NCBI GenBank assembly: GCA_050084515.1
Contig: CM114274.1
Location: 17,918,001 to 17,982,000 of the forward strand
Length of the DNA: 64,000 nt
From: Blasia pusilla
Lineage: Eukaryota; Marchantiophyta; Marchantiopsida; Blasiales
Direction of reading: 5' to 3'
Part shown: positions 22,392-35,376 of the stretch, in pieces
Position numbering within the stretch: the stretch's first letter is position 1
Layout: each line of letters begins with the position of its first letter
Translations under genes and position numbers: made by a program
The notes under the pieces: generated by a model
Database searches by the model: none
Seen by the model: the letters and a program-made list of their open reading frames with translations, nothing else
What the model was told of the DNA's origin: nothing

Positions 22392-23971
22392 GATGACCCT
22401 TGTGCCCCTCTCATACGATCACTCTCAATCTCGCAAGTAACCCCTCAATCACTCAAACTAAACATGCGGCACTCAATCTACACTCTCTCACTGAGACGTG
22501 TGTTCCGGCAAATCAACTAATCTATCGTCTCATCAACAAACCATCCTCAACTTTGGACATCCCACACAGATCTATGTCCCCTAAACCCATACATCATCGA
22601 TGCTCTCACCATCAGTTCGAAACCCACTATCCCAAATAACTTCCCAATACTTGGAAATCCCTAACACGTGCAGGGCAAAAGACTATAATGGATAACCTGA
22701 CAATAAATGTCCATCTCGCTCCTTACCAACTACAAATCTCGACCCCAACTTGGTCGTAATGAGGGTCGTAAAGACAACTCCTCCAAATAGCACATCGTAC
22801 TCCCCTAGAACTGACGATGCTCAAATCTCCTCCATGTGCGGTGCAGGTTAAGCGGTCCGGTGTGGCATTGGCGGCACGAAAAGACTACAAATGGCACTGC
22901 ACTCAAGAATGGGTAGCGGCACTCGGCGGCATACCCTCCTCAGTCAACAAAACATAATCTCCTCCTAGTGATGGTGCGGCTCTATGATCGAGACGGTGCG
23001 GTGCGGCCATGAGCGACAAGACGCGGCAATCGGCGGCGCATTACGGCTACGGGCGTCAGGGCACGGTACTCAATCGTCGTCAAGCGGCTACCAATCACAA
23101 CATAGCAACATGAAATGAAAACTCAAACACCATAACCCGAAGTCATCTGCCATCACTCGTTGATGACGAAACTGCGATAACGGTGGTGGCCACAATAAAG
23201 AACGTGGTGGCGGCGCAAGTCAAAGAATCAATGGTCATCGTGGAATTGGTGGCAATGGCAACCAACGGCGGACAACGGCCGAACGCAGCTCTAAGCGGCA
23301 GTAGGCGGAAACGGCGATCGACAATCGAAGGTCGACAGCAGACGGTGATGATGGACCGTTGACATTGGACTATCGACGGCGAGGGTTGATCGTTGACGGC
23401 CAACTGTTGAAGGCGCGGCGGTTGGTTTAGGGTTTGAAAAAATTTACCCTAAAAATCGCCTAACAATGGCACTTTTGCAAAATTGGCCATAACTTTCGGC
23501 TCGCAGCTCTAAATTGTGTAACATTTGTTGCAACATGCACAACTTCATGATTTATGATGGCGTCTAAAATATTTTGAATCGGACCTTCCAAGAAAATTTG
23601 ACGGGGACTGTTGTAAATCCCAACGTATCTTCTCCTACATAAATTTTGGCAGTGCTTACGCGCTGATTTCTCCCGAAGAAAATGTAAAACTTGTGAAAAT
23701 ACAAATCAGCAAGCTACATGGTGCTCCTGGGAGCAACGGCATGGGGCAACCCGCCCCCATACTCAATCCCTATCAAAAATTGGGCAGCGCTTCCGAGTGC
23801 CACTCTCTCACACAAAAAATCGACACACAAACCTCAAAAAAGCGCGGCTCTTGCTCTCGTAAGCACTCCCATGAGACATGAAGTGGGGAACACGGTCCCC
23901 AACCTGCACCAAACATCGAGCAACCAGTGAGCTCCCCCATGAAGCTCTCGCACCCTCTCATTCTCTCTTTG
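22392..23971 (-). other. Gypsy 5' leader
   Basis: About 1.6 kb without an ORF lies between end module B and gag. The central part (22,830-23,420) is rich in CGGC/GGCG units. The outer part (23,430-23,970) is shared with the second element (about 41,700-42,254) and ends ATTCTCTCTTTG next to module B. I could not find a credible tRNA primer-binding site at the module B border. Confidence 0.5.
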
Positions 23972-24485
23972 TAAAATAAGGTGAAATCTCTCTCACAACA
24001 CCATAGCTCTCATATGTGTGCACTCTCACATGTCTCTCTCAATGTCAAATAAACCCACTCTCCTAATGAGAGGCTTGGGTTACACTCACAAGGCAAGGGA
24101 CCATAGCTCCGCCGCCTCGTGCCAAGAAGTTCAACAATGAGAGAATGAGCTATCAAGCTCTCTTTCCTTGAGGTATATCCCTCCCCTCTCCCAAGCTCTC
24201 TCCATGGTAACCTATGCTCCCAAGTCACATCCTTGGCTCTTGACCTGATGTAGGAGGTCAAGCACCACTTACCAAAATATAAATGTGACCATATACTCAA
24301 CATGGTAGTTACCTAAAATAGTAGGTTTCTCAATATGGCTCCAAATGAGCCGAAACGAAGGGGAAACCTGCTCTCTTAAGTTTCCTGGGGCCTCGGTAGG
24401 TCATCCTCAACCTCTTGAGCCTGTCCTCCACTACTCGAGAAGGTGGTCTACAAGATCTCACCAATCTATCCTAAAAGACCTGACA
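23972..24485 (-). repeat. End module B, right side
   Basis: It runs from TAAAATAAGG to CCTGACA and aligns with the B parts of the left unit, the solo unit and the second element. No module A is attached. The right flank (AATCATAAA) does not match the left flank of the element. Confidence 0.7.
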
Positions 24486-27400
24486 AATCATAAAAAAAAA
24501 TTAAGCTTTTAATAGGGGCAAGGTTGGGATCTATCGTGATAGCAGAGTGAAAGAAGGAAAAGAGAGAAATAATGAAAAAGAGAACTTTGTAAGGATTTTA
24601 TTTTGGTTGTGTGTGACTTAATAAGAGGGCAAGGAGCCATCTCTACTTATTTGTGTGGACATTGACTATAATATAAAGCTCTAAAAAGCATAAAAACTAC
24701 TAAAGTAAGTGTCTATCATCACATCATGGTTCATATGTCTAGACATAAATTTACATCTTCATAACACTTCCAATCATTTAAGTACTATTTTCATTCCCAA
24801 TTTTACCACAATATGTATTGAAATCATAGAAATACCTCGACGTGATGTTTTATTGGCTTGGCCATCTTATATTGGACTATTTATCAACAAACATCCCCTT
24901 GTGTAGAGCATCTTCTCATCCAAAGTCAATCAAGTAGCTAGTAAGTCCTTGAACTTGAAGATGAAGTTTCCAAAAAAGATCGACACTTGGCAATCTCGTC
25001 ATAGTAGAATATGGTCTTATCAATACAATATTTTGGTTATTCAATACACAAAGGCAAGCCAAAACCTACTCCCATTTATCCTAATTCATAATGTTGGTTG
25101 GTACATAATTTGGAAAAGCTTATGTTTGGTTTTCCACTAAGCCCTCCTCTTGTGGCATCTTGCAATTCCTATATAAATAGAAATCTCCTACCAAACCTCT
25201 TAAATTCAGTTCACTCAAGTTTTTTTCTTGCCTTGGCCCAATCTTCCTTCCATGCTTATTAGTCCCCTACATATACGTCTGATGTGCTTGTCCTAAATCA
25301 TTTTTTGAAAATATCCCTTTGGAAATCTTGATGGGACTTCATTCTTCCCTTCCAAACCAAGATGGAAGAGGCAATTAAGGTCAATCCAATCATCTAGGAG
25401 CACACACAACCACAACTTACACAAATCTCTATGTAGGTTTTCATCTTTATAAGTGAATCATTCACCAACGGCATCACTATCATTTTCTGAAATTTCTGAT
25501 TCTCAAGTCAGCTCATCACGAGAGTTGTAAACTATACTCAAGAATGTCTTGTCCTCATCATTCCTTCTCAATGGGGAAGATTTTAGCTCGACTAGTCATA
25601 AGTCCACATATCTAACTTACAATGTCCACATAACAAAATCACAAGGGGAATGGGCTCAACCTTGTCTCTTAAGTGTGTGTGTGTGTGGTAAATATACATT
25701 CATCAAAGGTGAACTTATCAAGAGAAAATTGATATTTTTTAAAACTCACACTCTGTTCTATCAAAATTTGATGTACATTTTGGGAAGTCTAGAGGCTCTA
25801 TACTAAATTGAGATTGGGTTTCAATGATGTTACTTTCAAACTAAGACCACAAGTTAATCCCTATGTAACCACAAGGACATTGAGGTTGACTCGACATTGG
25901 ATATAAATCATACCTAAATCTACGTGGTATGTGTAGGGAATCTACTCAAGTGGACACTTGAAATTTCTCCGTAGTAAATGAAAATCTTCCCTTGTGTTTT
26001 TACATGTTCTAAACATAAGGAGGGATTTTTCATTCCAAGGGTTAAGTATGTTCCCTCAAAATGTTCATGTTGGGGACCAAAGCCATTCATGGCTCGAAGA
26101 AGTTTGAGATCCAAATATAGGGATTAATGACTACTTTTCTACGGAGAAATTCACTACGGAGAAATTTCAAGTGTCCACTTGATATCAAAGATCTTGGTCA
26201 TAGCTAAATCAAGATCATCAACATCTACATCCTAAAAACTATTCTTTAGATCAAAAGAGTGATCCTTAATTACTAGTTTCACTTTTTGTTGTGTAGCTTT
26301 GGTAATTTTTGCTCCCCCAATTCCCTCTCCTCCCTCTATAAATTCACCCAGTTCAATAATATTTCCTAGAGATCTGAAATACAAAACCACATATGTAAAT
26401 AAATATGTGAGTGAAGAATTTTGGTCACTATGTTGATAATTTTAATGAACTAAGCTTCCAACTTGACCTTTTATCCAACTAAGGGTTTTCCCCAACTCTT
26501 GCTAGTCTCCTTGTGATCATAATGTTCAGAATTTCACTCTATGTAAAGAGTGAGGTTTGATTAAGGCATGCAGAGGCAAATTCCATTACAAGGATGAATT
26601 CAGAGAGGACAAAATCTTATGTTTGATTTGGTTCTCTAGACTCAAGAAGTAAGGAGGTTATGCAACTCCGATCCTTTCTCATATTATGGCAAACACAACA
26701 ATGCTCGTCTCTTCACTATATAAGATAAATCAAGGAGATTACACAACAATAATCAATCTTGAAGGTAGATCCTCCTAAGTCTCCTAAGGTAGATCATTTT
26801 TATCGAGTAGGACTTGGAGACTCCATTAGATATGGTTAGCATGATCCATATCATACAAAAGAGACTCTCATCTTTCCTACGACATCTTTTGCTTCTTTCT
26901 CCTTTGGCATGGTGGTACCCATCCTATTCACTCAAACCAAATGACCATAGATATAGATGGTGTTGATTCCAATATCAATTTTCTTTAAAATCCTTTTTAT
27001 GAAAAAATAACATCTTATGATTTTTTCCAAGAAAGAAGTGAAATCACGTCCAATTATTGAAATTATGTAATGATAAATGAGTTGAGTTTTTTTTTATTTT
27101 TAGATTAAGGTCTCTACATGGAATGTGCATTATATAAAATCACACTAATCTAATCTTTTGTTGGAGGTTAAAGATAAGATAACTCTATAACACATCTAGG
27201 CATATGAACTCACATTTCTTCTCACCCTCACCTCCAATAGCTTTGCGAATCATGGAGACAGAGTCTTATGAATATTATTGGATCAAATGAACCAATCGAG
27301 CAACTAATATATTCATTTACATGAAAATGTAGGTTTCCATGTATTAAATTTCAATTGTGTCACACCAAATAGATGGAGGTCACCAAAATTTAAGCAAGTG

Positions 27401-30102
27401 GAGAACTTCATTATTTTGAATCATATGACTAGTAGATAGGTGCAAGACAAATGAAATTGTGTTAGATTTTAAATACATCAAGAGTTTGTTGTTTTTGAAT
27501 TGATTGTATATGTAGCTGCCTTAAGAAGATGATCAAGAGGAAAATACTAACATCTATAAATTTTAGCTCTAGAAAAAAAAAATCTTTTTATTCCAAAATT
27601 TGGTGACTTTCTTGTCTACATTGAATCCAAATTTCACTTCCCCCAAAAAGGAGGTTTAGAAAAGTACCATTCATAATGAATATAGATGTATGCATCGGTG
27701 AAAGATCAAGGCAGACTCCCTAGTTGATGAAAGTAAAACTTTAATTTATCGTACTTTAATTTTTTGCTCAAGGGATCGCGTAGCCCATCTCAAAGAATGA
27801 AAGTGCTTTAATGCTTCCAAACACGCCAACCTACTCAAGATCTAAGATTAGTTAGCATCATGTCTTTGTGGAGAGCATGTTCATTGTAAGCATATACAGC
27901 TTATAATAAAATTAAAATCCATCATTGAAATAAGGATGTAACGGATGATAATCATGGCAACAACACAAGCAATTAATTCTTCAATTGACAATTTCCCCCA
28001 TCATTTCTCAACGGATTTTCATAAATGATGAAAATTAGCACACTTGATTTGAATCATGATCAAGAGAGCTTAACGTGTTCTCCATTATGTCCTAAATCCC
28101 AAATATCCCATCTATTATATTCATGAAAAGCTCCCCTTTTTGTTTGACACACCATAGTACGACAAATATCCTATCGGGAGATCATTGGCTTCAAAAGAAA
28201 TACTCACTAACCTATTATATTGTTATAACATAACACACAAGTAACTACAAGCCAAAATAATCCACATTAAATTGTAAAAGTAGAAGGGGAGAAGAGAAGA
28301 ATTGAGTTTGGTAAGGGAAGAAGGAAAGTTGGGACTATGTTGCTTTTCAAATGAGGAGGTGGGAAATGGGGGAGGTTTTTACATGAATAAATAATTAGGG
28401 AAGTGATTTATTTATTTTTCTCTAAATAAGAGGGACATATCATGCACTTTTTTCTCCTAAAACTAAAATGTGGGATTACTTGGATGGATATTTTTCCAAA
28501 CACAAGAGGGAACCATGAAAAATTGTGAAATGGGAAGTTATTTAGAAAAGGAGAAACATCAGAAATTGCTTGCAAACTTGATAAAATAAAATAAAATTCT
28601 GCACACATCTCATACCCACTAATAGTTTTAAGCCAGCAAATATGCAATTAAACTACCTAAGAGTCAGGTCCCATGGGCACTTGAAATTATCACCTCCTTG
28701 TGACCATGGGAGATCATCAATTTCTTTGCGCCCAAAACTTTTGCGCATAGAAAACATCCTAGAGATTTTGTATAGTTAGACATAAAAACAATCTTTCAAA
28801 AATTTTCAGATATTTGTTGGAAATTTGTCTATCTCAAGAGATCAATGCAACATTAGAGCATGTCCATTGGATTTGGTCCCAAGCTTCCTGGTCCTCTAGA
28901 TGACAAAAGCTTTCCATGATTGCTGTATCGAACAAAGAAAGATTAACGTGATTTTAGAAAGTAGATTACCTCCCTTTGTGAGTTCGTGGGCTTACGCTAT
29001 AGATTCGGCATATCTTTTGCATTTGACATTTCACATACTTTGTGTTTGAGGCGACGAACTGTGTCACTTGGCCATAGATGCATGCAGCCCCCTCCAGAGT
29101 CATGTCACCTAGTGCCATGTGCAAAACGCGACTCGCCAATGGATATCCAGATTATCCATTCAATTCTATTTGCAATGTGGGTGGCATTAATTTTTATATA
29201 CTAGTTATAGAAACCCGTTTTCAAATTCTTCTCTAATTCACTTCAAATTCATGTTTTTCTTTCCATCGAAATGGTAAGGCGTTTGCATATTTGTCCCATG
29301 CTCCGGAATACTCTTCGCGATCTTACCAGTGTCCTTGTTTTCACAAGCAAACCAGTTGTGGACTTCACAATTTCATCTAAACTTGTTATTTCATGGGCCG
29401 AGCACTTTCCTTTCAAACTCCTTGGTTTTTCTTTCATTGGCAACCTTCCTCCAACTTCTTGTAGCCGACTCCAAATGGTTGTTGTTACTTGTTTTCAACT
29501 CAACAAGTGCTCCAGAATAGAATGTCCTTGAAACTTCACAAGCACCAAAGTCACAAGTTGACAGGCTACTGCTTCAAACTTACAGTGCTGGTGAAGTGCC
29601 TGCCTGGCATGGCACAGAAGATAATCACAACCTGCGGAACAACAAACCTCCAATAGACCATGCCCAAAATCTGCAGACTTCCATGCAATTGGCGCTGGTC
29701 CAAGTAAGGAGGTATTACTCCATTTTGGAAACAGCCGTCACTCACTCTCGTAACCTTGGAGCTTGACATGGCCCATGTTCATCTTTGGCAAGTCATCTCC
29801 TGGCACATTGAGCCTATTTCTTAGTGAATGGACTCAAAAATCATTCCGACCTACTTTCCTGCAACTTTCACTGTTTGATGAGAGCCATCATCATATGCTC
29901 TGTGAAAAGTTGAAATTCTTTTATACAGTGTATGGAACATCCAGCCAGGAGATTCGAAGGGCTAACTCATAGCCCAGTATTAAACCTCTCAAACTAGTTA
30001 GCTTACCTCTCCCTTCACAAGAGGCAGGGTGGAGAACCGATTTAAGATCTAGTCAATCTCAAAAATGAATGAAGAAGATGGAAAACTGTAAGAAAAGTTC
30101 CA
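24486..30102. other. AT-rich gene-poor stretch
   Basis: There is no gene I can support from 24,486 to the 3' end of the J-protein gene. The ORFs are short and A/T-driven. A (GT)7 microsatellite lies at 25,673-25,686 and a 237-bp inverted-repeat element at 25,946-26,182. The minus strand around 29,250-29,460 has a charged, coding-like texture but carries stops and no known domain. From about 29,500 the sequence may be 3' untranslated region of the J-protein gene. Confidence 0.4.
25946..26182. repeat. Inverted repeat, 30-bp perfect arms
   Basis: The left arm 25,946-25,975 and right arm 26,153-26,182 are exact reverse complements, separated by 177 bases. Beside the right arm, a second partial copy of CTACGGAGAAAT (26,139-26,150) repeats part of the arm. 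The size and structure suit a MITE or fold-back element. No clear target-site duplication is seen. Confidence 0.6.
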
Positions 30103-33100
30103 TCAGAAGTAAAATGTAAATGTTTGGCCACCCCCATGAAATGGGTCAAATCCGGGACCACCCATATTTTGCTCTTCATCCTCGCCGCGATCATACCTAC
30201 CTCTCTTCTCTTCATCACCCAATATCTGCAACCATGTCATAAACAAGATTACTGGCATTCTCACTACTGATTTGTATGAATGCAAGTAAGCAAGGCTAGA
30301 GATTGAACAGGCACTGGATGGAGGCATCTTACTAAAACATGTGCAGGCCCCACTGAATTGCTTATACCTTTCCACATGTATCAAATGAACCACCAAATAT
30401 AACAAGGGAATAGATTATATTAAGCATGTCGAACATAGAAGTTTGGAGGAAGCATTCAAACCTCATATGCTTCAGCAATTTCACGAAATTTCTTTTCAGC
30501 TTCCTCCTGATTTTCCACATTCTTGTCAGGATGCCACTGAAGAGCTAGTTTCTTGTAGGCCCGCTTTATGTCTGCAGCAGATGCACTCTTGTCCACAAGA
30601 AGAACCTTGTACCAATCTTTACGCTTGCTCACCTTCAATGCCTTCTCTGCCCTATGGAGTCCCTCCCTTATAGTTCGGTCCTGCAACAGAATGTCTGTTA
30701 AGAGGAGGGGGTGGGGGGGGGAGGGGATTGAAAGCTTGTACCAGATGTGTGATTATTTTCCAATTTTAAGCATGCTAGAGAAATTAAACTGATGATGGTA
30801 TATATGTACCTGTGGTGACTTTTGAACTGCTTCCTTGAAGTCTGCAACAGCACCTTCCCAGTCTTCTATAAGCAGCTTTGCTTCACCTCTCTGGACAGAC
30901 AAAGATTTACACACATCATCACGCTCATGCACTTCTCCATGACCAATAGTTTGCAGACCATGGTAATTCACTTTTGCTTAGCTCATCTCTAAAGGACCTT
31001 CACCCTTCAGCTAGAGATTTAGTATCAACTGGTATGAACCGGCACTTACCATGCAATCTTCTAATTCCAGACAATGTGAGTTTACAAAAGTATTACCTGA
31101 ATCAATGCCTCAAGAAGTTCCTCGTTGAGTTCCAAAGCTGATGTACAGTGTGCAAGTGCATCTTTGCCGCGTCCAAGCTTGACACATGTAGTGCACAGTC
31201 CGAGATACAATTTGACATTGTAAACTTTGTGATCTGGAGCAATGTTAAGAGCTGCTGTGTACTCCTCAACAGCTAATCGAAATTTCCCCTTAGAGACAGC
31301 TTCTTCAGCCTGTCAGTACCCACATTAGGGTCACTCACAATGCTTATTTCGAAGGGCTCAGCCATGCCATCCCATTCAGACATCATCTCGTTAAGAGAAA
31401 CGCCAGACAATAGAAAGAAACAGGATGCATATGAAGCAAACAAGCGCCCTACAGACAAGGAAAAGCTTCAGAATTTGTTACTCACACTCTTAGTTTTCTT
31501 GTTGAGGCTTTTCAATTTGTGATACTCTTTTTTCAATTCACTGTGTTCTGGATCAAGTCGGAGCCCAGATTGGTAATGTCTGCAGGAATATGTGCATTCA
31601 AGATGCTTAAACTTTCTCATACTAACTTATTTAAAAGGAAGTGGGATAAAATTGAAGCACAAGAGGAGAAAGAAACGAAAGCACTAGTATACAGCAACTT
31701 CAAAATTTTAAATCAGCACTGTATCTCAAAGGGAAAAGGTCAGCAAAATCCAACAAAATCTGACATTTTTGCTCAGACCATATGGCAAGATACAGACTGA
31801 CATAACAAAGCCTACTAAGAGCTCTGGAGAACAACCTGAGTGCAAGGTCATGGTCCCCAAGATAAAAGTATGCCTGGCCTCTTAGAAGCAAGGCTTCTAA
31901 ATTGGTTTCGTCCTGCTTAAGAACATGTCCTGCTTCCACTGCCACTCCATCATAGTCCTTTCTCTTCAGCTGTAGTCTTGCTTGAAGTAATCTTGCCTGC
32001 ATTTGTCCATCACCACAAGCATCGATTTAAACCAGCTGGGAACTTCAAAATTTGGAGTGGAATAAGGAATACAGCTGCCAGATGTACTTAGTCAAAATAA
32101 TTAGGAAATAAGGAATGCAGTGGACAATATAGTCATGACTTCAGTTCTTTTCAACAATTACTGCTAGCTTGCAGCTGTCTCCATCAAATTCTAAGACATT
32201 TAAAAAGATGAAGCTGGGAAGTGTTAGGATCAAGGCTCTAGGGCTATAGCTGAGAATGAATGTTTCTTGTCTTGTTGTACATAAGAGTTCTCACATGTCT
32301 ACTGTACTAAAATTAGGGTAACATCTAGGTTATGAGTCAAACCTTCAAGCATTCAGGAGAGTAGACAACAATGACTCTGTGCAGAAGTTCCTGCGCCTTA
32401 TCATCTTCATCAGCATCAAGTGCAGAAACAGCATCCAAAAGGCTCTGTTTTGCTTGGGCCAGCTGAGACAATTCCTTTTTCGAGCTTGAATGCTCAGGAT
32501 TAATTGACAAGATCTTGTTGAAATCTTTGTCTGCCTCTTCAAATCTGTGAACAAATTCCAGGCCATGAGGAAAGCTAAACCAATCATGGCAAGCATTTTT
32601 CAGCCACCGCTATAGTAAACTCACCAAAAGCTTCCACAAAACTTCACGAGGTAGTAATAGACCACTGTGTGTTCCAGAGTTCCTCCAGGTCCCGTTAGAC
32701 ACAGAAATCTATTCCAATTTTCTTATCCCATGAACTAGAAAGTAGCATATACAAAGTAAAATTGATTACCGACAGCTCTGACGAAGAAGGCGGCCCCGAT
32801 TCAAGTAGCCTTGAATGAAATTTGGGTCGACTTCCAGGGCGCTATCCAGATCCTTCAGGGCCTCCCTGAACTTTCTCTGGTGGACATACACTGCAGACCT
32901 CTTGGAGAAGCCAATTGCTGCAGTAGGATTCAACTCTGGAAGACGAGGACCATTTGGTTATTAAGGCAAACTCACTGAATCTCACATATTTCATGCCCTG
33001 AAATCAGGATTTCTAGCATGGGCAATGACAAGGTATCTAATACGACCAAACTGATCTAAGCTTAGGCCTACAATTTGCACTCTGCAATAGTGCAAATTAT

Positions 33101-34617
33101 TTTCCAAACTGGACAATAAGGCCAATTGAGTCAAAAAATTGGAGTGCTGGAAGTGTACGGTCATATATATTTCTCTCACTGGATAACCAATAGAAACAAC
33201 AATATAGAGGCCCTGTTAACAATCAACCATAGAGACAACATCTCCAACAGAAATCTGTCCGACAAGACTTTTTTAAATCCTTGAACCCCTAACACTGCTG
33301 TCGACTCATAGTGAGATACAAGACTATTGAAGATCAAATCCAAATTCTATGGCGCGAACTTCTACATAAATTTCAACAGGATTTCAGGAATGTGTGCCAA
33401 TGTTTCAGATACCAAGAAAGCTGGAGTAATGGCGAGCCGCAATTGTGTAATCTCCACTCGCAACAGCAGAATCGCCTTCTTGCAAGTATGTAGCTGCCAA
33501 CAAGAGTCATTCAATTTAAGTCATGAGTGCATCAATCAATAACTCTCTACCACACGAGTTTAGCAAAGGACAGTCCTACTTCTTGGACTCTTTAAAATTT
33601 CCTTCGTGTTCTTTGTGAGAGACCACTTGCTGAACTAGATGGTGGGCATTACAAAAAACCCAGTAAAGATTAGATAAGGCTCAATGCAGACATCGTTATT
33701 TATGATGATACAACAACACTGCTCTCCTCCACATTGTTAAAGATCACACCAAGCAAAACCTACAGATACGTGACTTCTGTAAAGAGAAAGTGCCTAGGAA
33801 CTGGAAGTCCTAAGATGAACCAGAATGAAGGAAAAAGTGCAGAGAATTATGAAAAAAGTTCACAACCGCACTGCCAATGCTTTCAATTCAAATGTGACCA
33901 ATGAAGCCCTAGAATAAGACCTGCAGAAGGTCTGCAGAGCAATTCCTCAACCCAAATTGCAGTTATATTCTCATTCTGATCCAAGTCTGGCAATTCTTTC
34001 CCTCCGTTGAAAACGGTGCCTCAAACTAGAAAGTTCTATCAGAGCATTAAGGCACACAACAGACCAGGACATTCACTAAGTTGACTGTGCCATTGTTTCT
34101 GGTCTGAATGACATCCTCCTCATCTACCCCTGAATTTCTTCCTACGACTACGGCTGGCAAATGCCCAGAATCTTCTGCGTTCGAGTAAAAAAAATCGACC
34201 GACCCTATATCATGGGATCCGTAATCCTGGAGATCTGAAAAACCACTGGTCGTAGGTTTGTAATCAGCCTAGTTCTGTGTTCAACATAAAAGTTATAATG
34301 AAAGAAGAACTACGTTCATTCCCGACAAAAAAATTACGAAATGAAAAAAAAGTACGTTCCTCACAGTGAATTGACTCCGCTCATTAGGTCCACAAAATCT
34401 TCGCAGGCATGCCACACCACAGAAACTCAACAGCACCGCCCGCACACCAGAGCAGGAAAAAGCTGTATTCCGCCAGAGACATACCGGCATTGGATGCGAA
34501 CACGTCCACGACACGGAGGAAAAGCGAAGTGACAATCAACACATGCTGGTGCGAAATCCTTCTTACGAAATGGTGATCGCACCGCGCAACAGTGTTGCAT
34601 CTCCGCAGGCCCATCAT
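30103..34617 (-). CDS. P58IPK: P58IPK/DNAJC3-like ER co-chaperone
   Basis: Ten exons, all GT-AG, join to 490 codons: 34,617-34,485; 33,493-33,413; 32,935-32,770; 32,544-32,343; 31,996-31,836; 31,579-31,486; 31,309-31,097; 30,890-30,810; 30,680-30,462; 30,225-30,103. Every junction keeps phase. The length is close to plant P58IPK (about 480 residues). Residues 26-40 are hydrophobic, a probable ER signal or anchor. Residues about 45-377 are TPR repeats ([31 protein letters not shown]), which in this family bind unfolded clients. The J domain covers about 399-465 with the Hsp70-stimulating HPD at 427-429. The C-terminus is Gly-rich and ends QTFTFYF, shorter than in flowering plants. It should help BiP fold proteins in the ER lumen. 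Start: first Met (34,617), with a second Met following at once. Confidence 0.93.
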
Positions 34618-35060
34618 TCCTCCGCTTCTCTGTCTGAGTACAACCTCCCTGAAGCTGTCTCCTATCTCTGTCTCTTCATCGGAGGAAATTCAGCGTTGCA
34701 CCTTGCGAACTCTCTCCCCGCTCCTCTTCTCTTCTCTCTCGCTCTCTCGCTCCTTCCTCTCCTCTCCCCTCCTGTCCTGCACCTCTCCTGCCGCGGGGTG
34801 TGCAGAGATCCAAAGTTTCAAGAGTCTCCCACGCCGGCCTTGTCATTACTATAAAATTCCCGGCAATATGACAAGAAAGGAAATAAATACACCAATCAGG
34901 AGAAGGACCGCTTCACTCTGATTGGCTGAAATCTGGAAATTGAGACGGACATATAGAACGTGGACGAAGTCAGCCAATCAGGGACAGGTATCTTTCTCCT
35001 GGTTGGCTGCTTAAGAACTTTGACGTGGCATTCTATGTCGTGTTGACTGCAGTTCTTCAC
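34618..35060 (-). promoter_or_regulatory. Promoter and 5' UTR of the J-protein gene
   Basis: Next to the ATG the minus strand is rich in GA (plus-strand CT tracts, 34,690-34,790), a common feature of plant 5' leaders. A weak TATA-like TTTTATAG lies near 34,850. Several CCAAT/ATTGG boxes occur (34,892, 34,921, 34,974). One pairs as CGTGG-N10-CCAAT (34,959-34,978), which resembles parts of an ER-stress element but does not fit its spacing. Confidence 0.4.
35021..35028 (+). promoter_or_regulatory. UPRE-like TGACGTGG box
   Basis: TGACGTGG with an ACGT core lies about 400 bp upstream of the P58IPK start. Plant ER-stress bZIP factors of the bZIP28/bZIP60 group bind such cores, and P58IPK is an unfolded-protein-response gene in other plants. 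The regulatory role is inferred, since an 8-bp match alone is weak. Confidence 0.35.
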
Positions 35061-35129
35061 GAACGAGAAAAAAAATTAATAACAAATATCATATTTCGAA
35101 TCCCACCATTCACGAGAAAAAAGAATAAA

Positions 35130-35376
35130 CAAAACCACCATGGGGTACCCGTTTTGGTTTTTTTATAAATATTGATGGGGATGAAATTAAATTATGAGAA
35201 GAAATTTTATATTTTATGGAGAGTGCCTTTTTGATTTGCAAACACTTTTTTCTTGACATGTGGCAATCGGACACTAAAAAAATGTTTCCTCTTATCTGGG
35301 CGGCAAGAAAAAAAAATTGTGTAAACATGATTGATCCTTTCACTCTCATGCATGGCACGGGTTACCCACTAGTAGT
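35130..35376 (-). repeat. Dispersed repeat, inverted partner at 58,409
   Basis: On the minus strand it reads ACCCGTGCCATGCATGAGAG through TTTGCAAATCAA to GGTACCCCATGG. The plus strand at 58,409-58,680 gives the same order with indels. No coding domain is present. Confidence 0.5.

Larger units (their letters stand above)
15558..24485 (-). mobile_element. Ty3/gypsy element with methyltransferase domain
   Basis: This 8.9-kb element is coded on the minus strand. From its 5' end (right) to 3' end (left) it holds end module B (23,972-24,485), a non-coding leader, gag, protease, a cytosine-5 methyltransferase domain, reverse transcriptase, RNase H, integrase, a purine-rich tract (CTAGGGGGGCGAT on the minus strand, near 16,294-16,308), module A (16,170-16,293), two spacer bases, and an A+B unit (15,558-16,167). 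The order RT - RNase H - integrase defines Ty3/gypsy. Frameshifts, stops and catalytic substitutions show that it is dead. The outer flanks show no clear target-site duplication. The methyltransferase is the unusual part. Confidence 0.85.

Noticed and set aside
23143-23403. 86-codon minus ORF in the GC-rich gypsy leader
   Set aside because: It comes from CGG/CGA-type low complexity and is not conserved in the second element.
29249-29531. Possible minus-strand coding block with charged residues
   Set aside because: It has stops, no clear exon borders and no known domain, so it is not enough to call a gene.
34690-34790. CT microsatellite-like tract as a separate repeat
   Set aside because: It is better explained as the pyrimidine/purine-biased leader of the J-protein gene.
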